A stretch of DNA of 23,138 bases from an uncultured Lachnospiraceae bacterium. Its GTDB lineage: Bacteria; Bacillota; Clostridia; Lachnospirales; Lachnospiraceae. The notes under the pieces were generated by a model. It was given only the letters and a program-made list of their open reading frames with translations, ran no database searches and was not told the DNA's origin. The DNA lies in assembly GCA_910583895.1 (NCBI GenBank), contig CAJTYJ010000040.1, positions 14,844 to 37,981 on the forward strand. Reading direction: 5' to 3'. A program made the position numbers and the translations under genes. This document shows positions 23,035 through 23,138 of this stretch, one piece after another (the stretch's first letter is position 1; each line of letters begins with the position of its first letter).

Positions 23035-23138
23035 TCAACTCCCTTATCTTCCATAATTTCTCCCAAAACCGTTTTTCTTTCCCTTCCTAAACCCTCATGC
23101 CCCACATTTGGCACCACCATAAATGAAACTGTGCAGGC
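23031..23138 (-). CDS. Possible C-terminal end of an upstream gene (cut by window edge)
   Basis: One minus-strand frame is open from the right edge for 35 codons, and its TGA overlaps the GNAT ATG (ATGA), a common coupling arrangement. It reads VVPNVGHEGLGRERKT and ends EIMEDKGVE. I do not recognise it, and it does not look like the end of ArgC. An open stretch this short can occur by chance. Confidence 0.25.
   Translation of the reverse strand, partial: ACTVSFMVVPNVGHEGLGRERKTVLGEIMEDKGVE

Noticed and set aside
1..23138. tRNA genes, rRNA, CRISPR arrays, transposases, phage genes
   Set aside because: I looked for cloverleaf-like ends, regularly spaced repeats and transposase or integrase motifs and saw none.

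Overview
The window looks like a chromosomal segment of a spore-forming, Gram-positive anaerobe of the Clostridia, most likely Lachnospiraceae. The evidence is the forespore/engulfment genes gpr and spoIIP, strong AGGAGG-type ribosome binding sites, moderate GC, and a gene order that follows the known Bacillus subtilis order comEA - comEC - holA - rpsT - gpr - spoIIP - lepA - hemW. Nearly every gene is on the minus strand, so transcription runs from right to left. The only clear plus-strand gene is rpsT. The genus call is an inference; no rRNA is present to anchor it.

Right part (about 16.8-23.1 kb): an arginine-biosynthesis cluster read right to left. It holds a GNAT acetyltransferase, argJ, a degenerate MreB/actin-like protein, argB and argD. 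Together argJ, argB and argD carry glutamate to acetylornithine with acetyl recycling; argC is not in the window. Downstream lies an orphan extracellular solute-binding protein with its own promoter and a palindrome over the predicted start of transcription, then a YdcZ-type (DUF606) membrane protein.

Middle part (about 9.4-16.2 kb): a competence-type operon with its own promoter. It encodes a lipoprotein ComEA, an OmpR-type response regulator and histidine kinase, a GerMN lipoprotein, ComEC and HolA (DNA polymerase III delta). The kinase/regulator/GerMN genes occupy the place where B. subtilis has comEB. A bidirectional terminator separates holA from the convergent rpsT gene. rpsT has a near-consensus promoter, a leader with an inverted repeat, and a UUG start codon. 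Between rpsT and the divergent gpr gene lies a cluster of three strong stem-loops that no gene explains.

Left part (1-8.6 kb): gpr and spoIIP (sporulation), then about 425 bases without a recognisable gene, then lepA with a candidate promoter, hemW, a MoxR-type AAA+ ATPase paired with a von Willebrand A protein, a 75-residue unknown protein and the start of another unknown gene cut by the window edge. The tight spacing from lepA leftward suggests one operon.

I see no tRNA, rRNA, CRISPR array, insertion sequence or prophage gene. The least ordinary items are the MreB-like protein lacking its nucleotide-binding loop inside the arg cluster, the two-component system inside the competence locus, the stem-loop cluster upstream of rpsT, and the MoxR/VWA pair with an altered Walker A motif.
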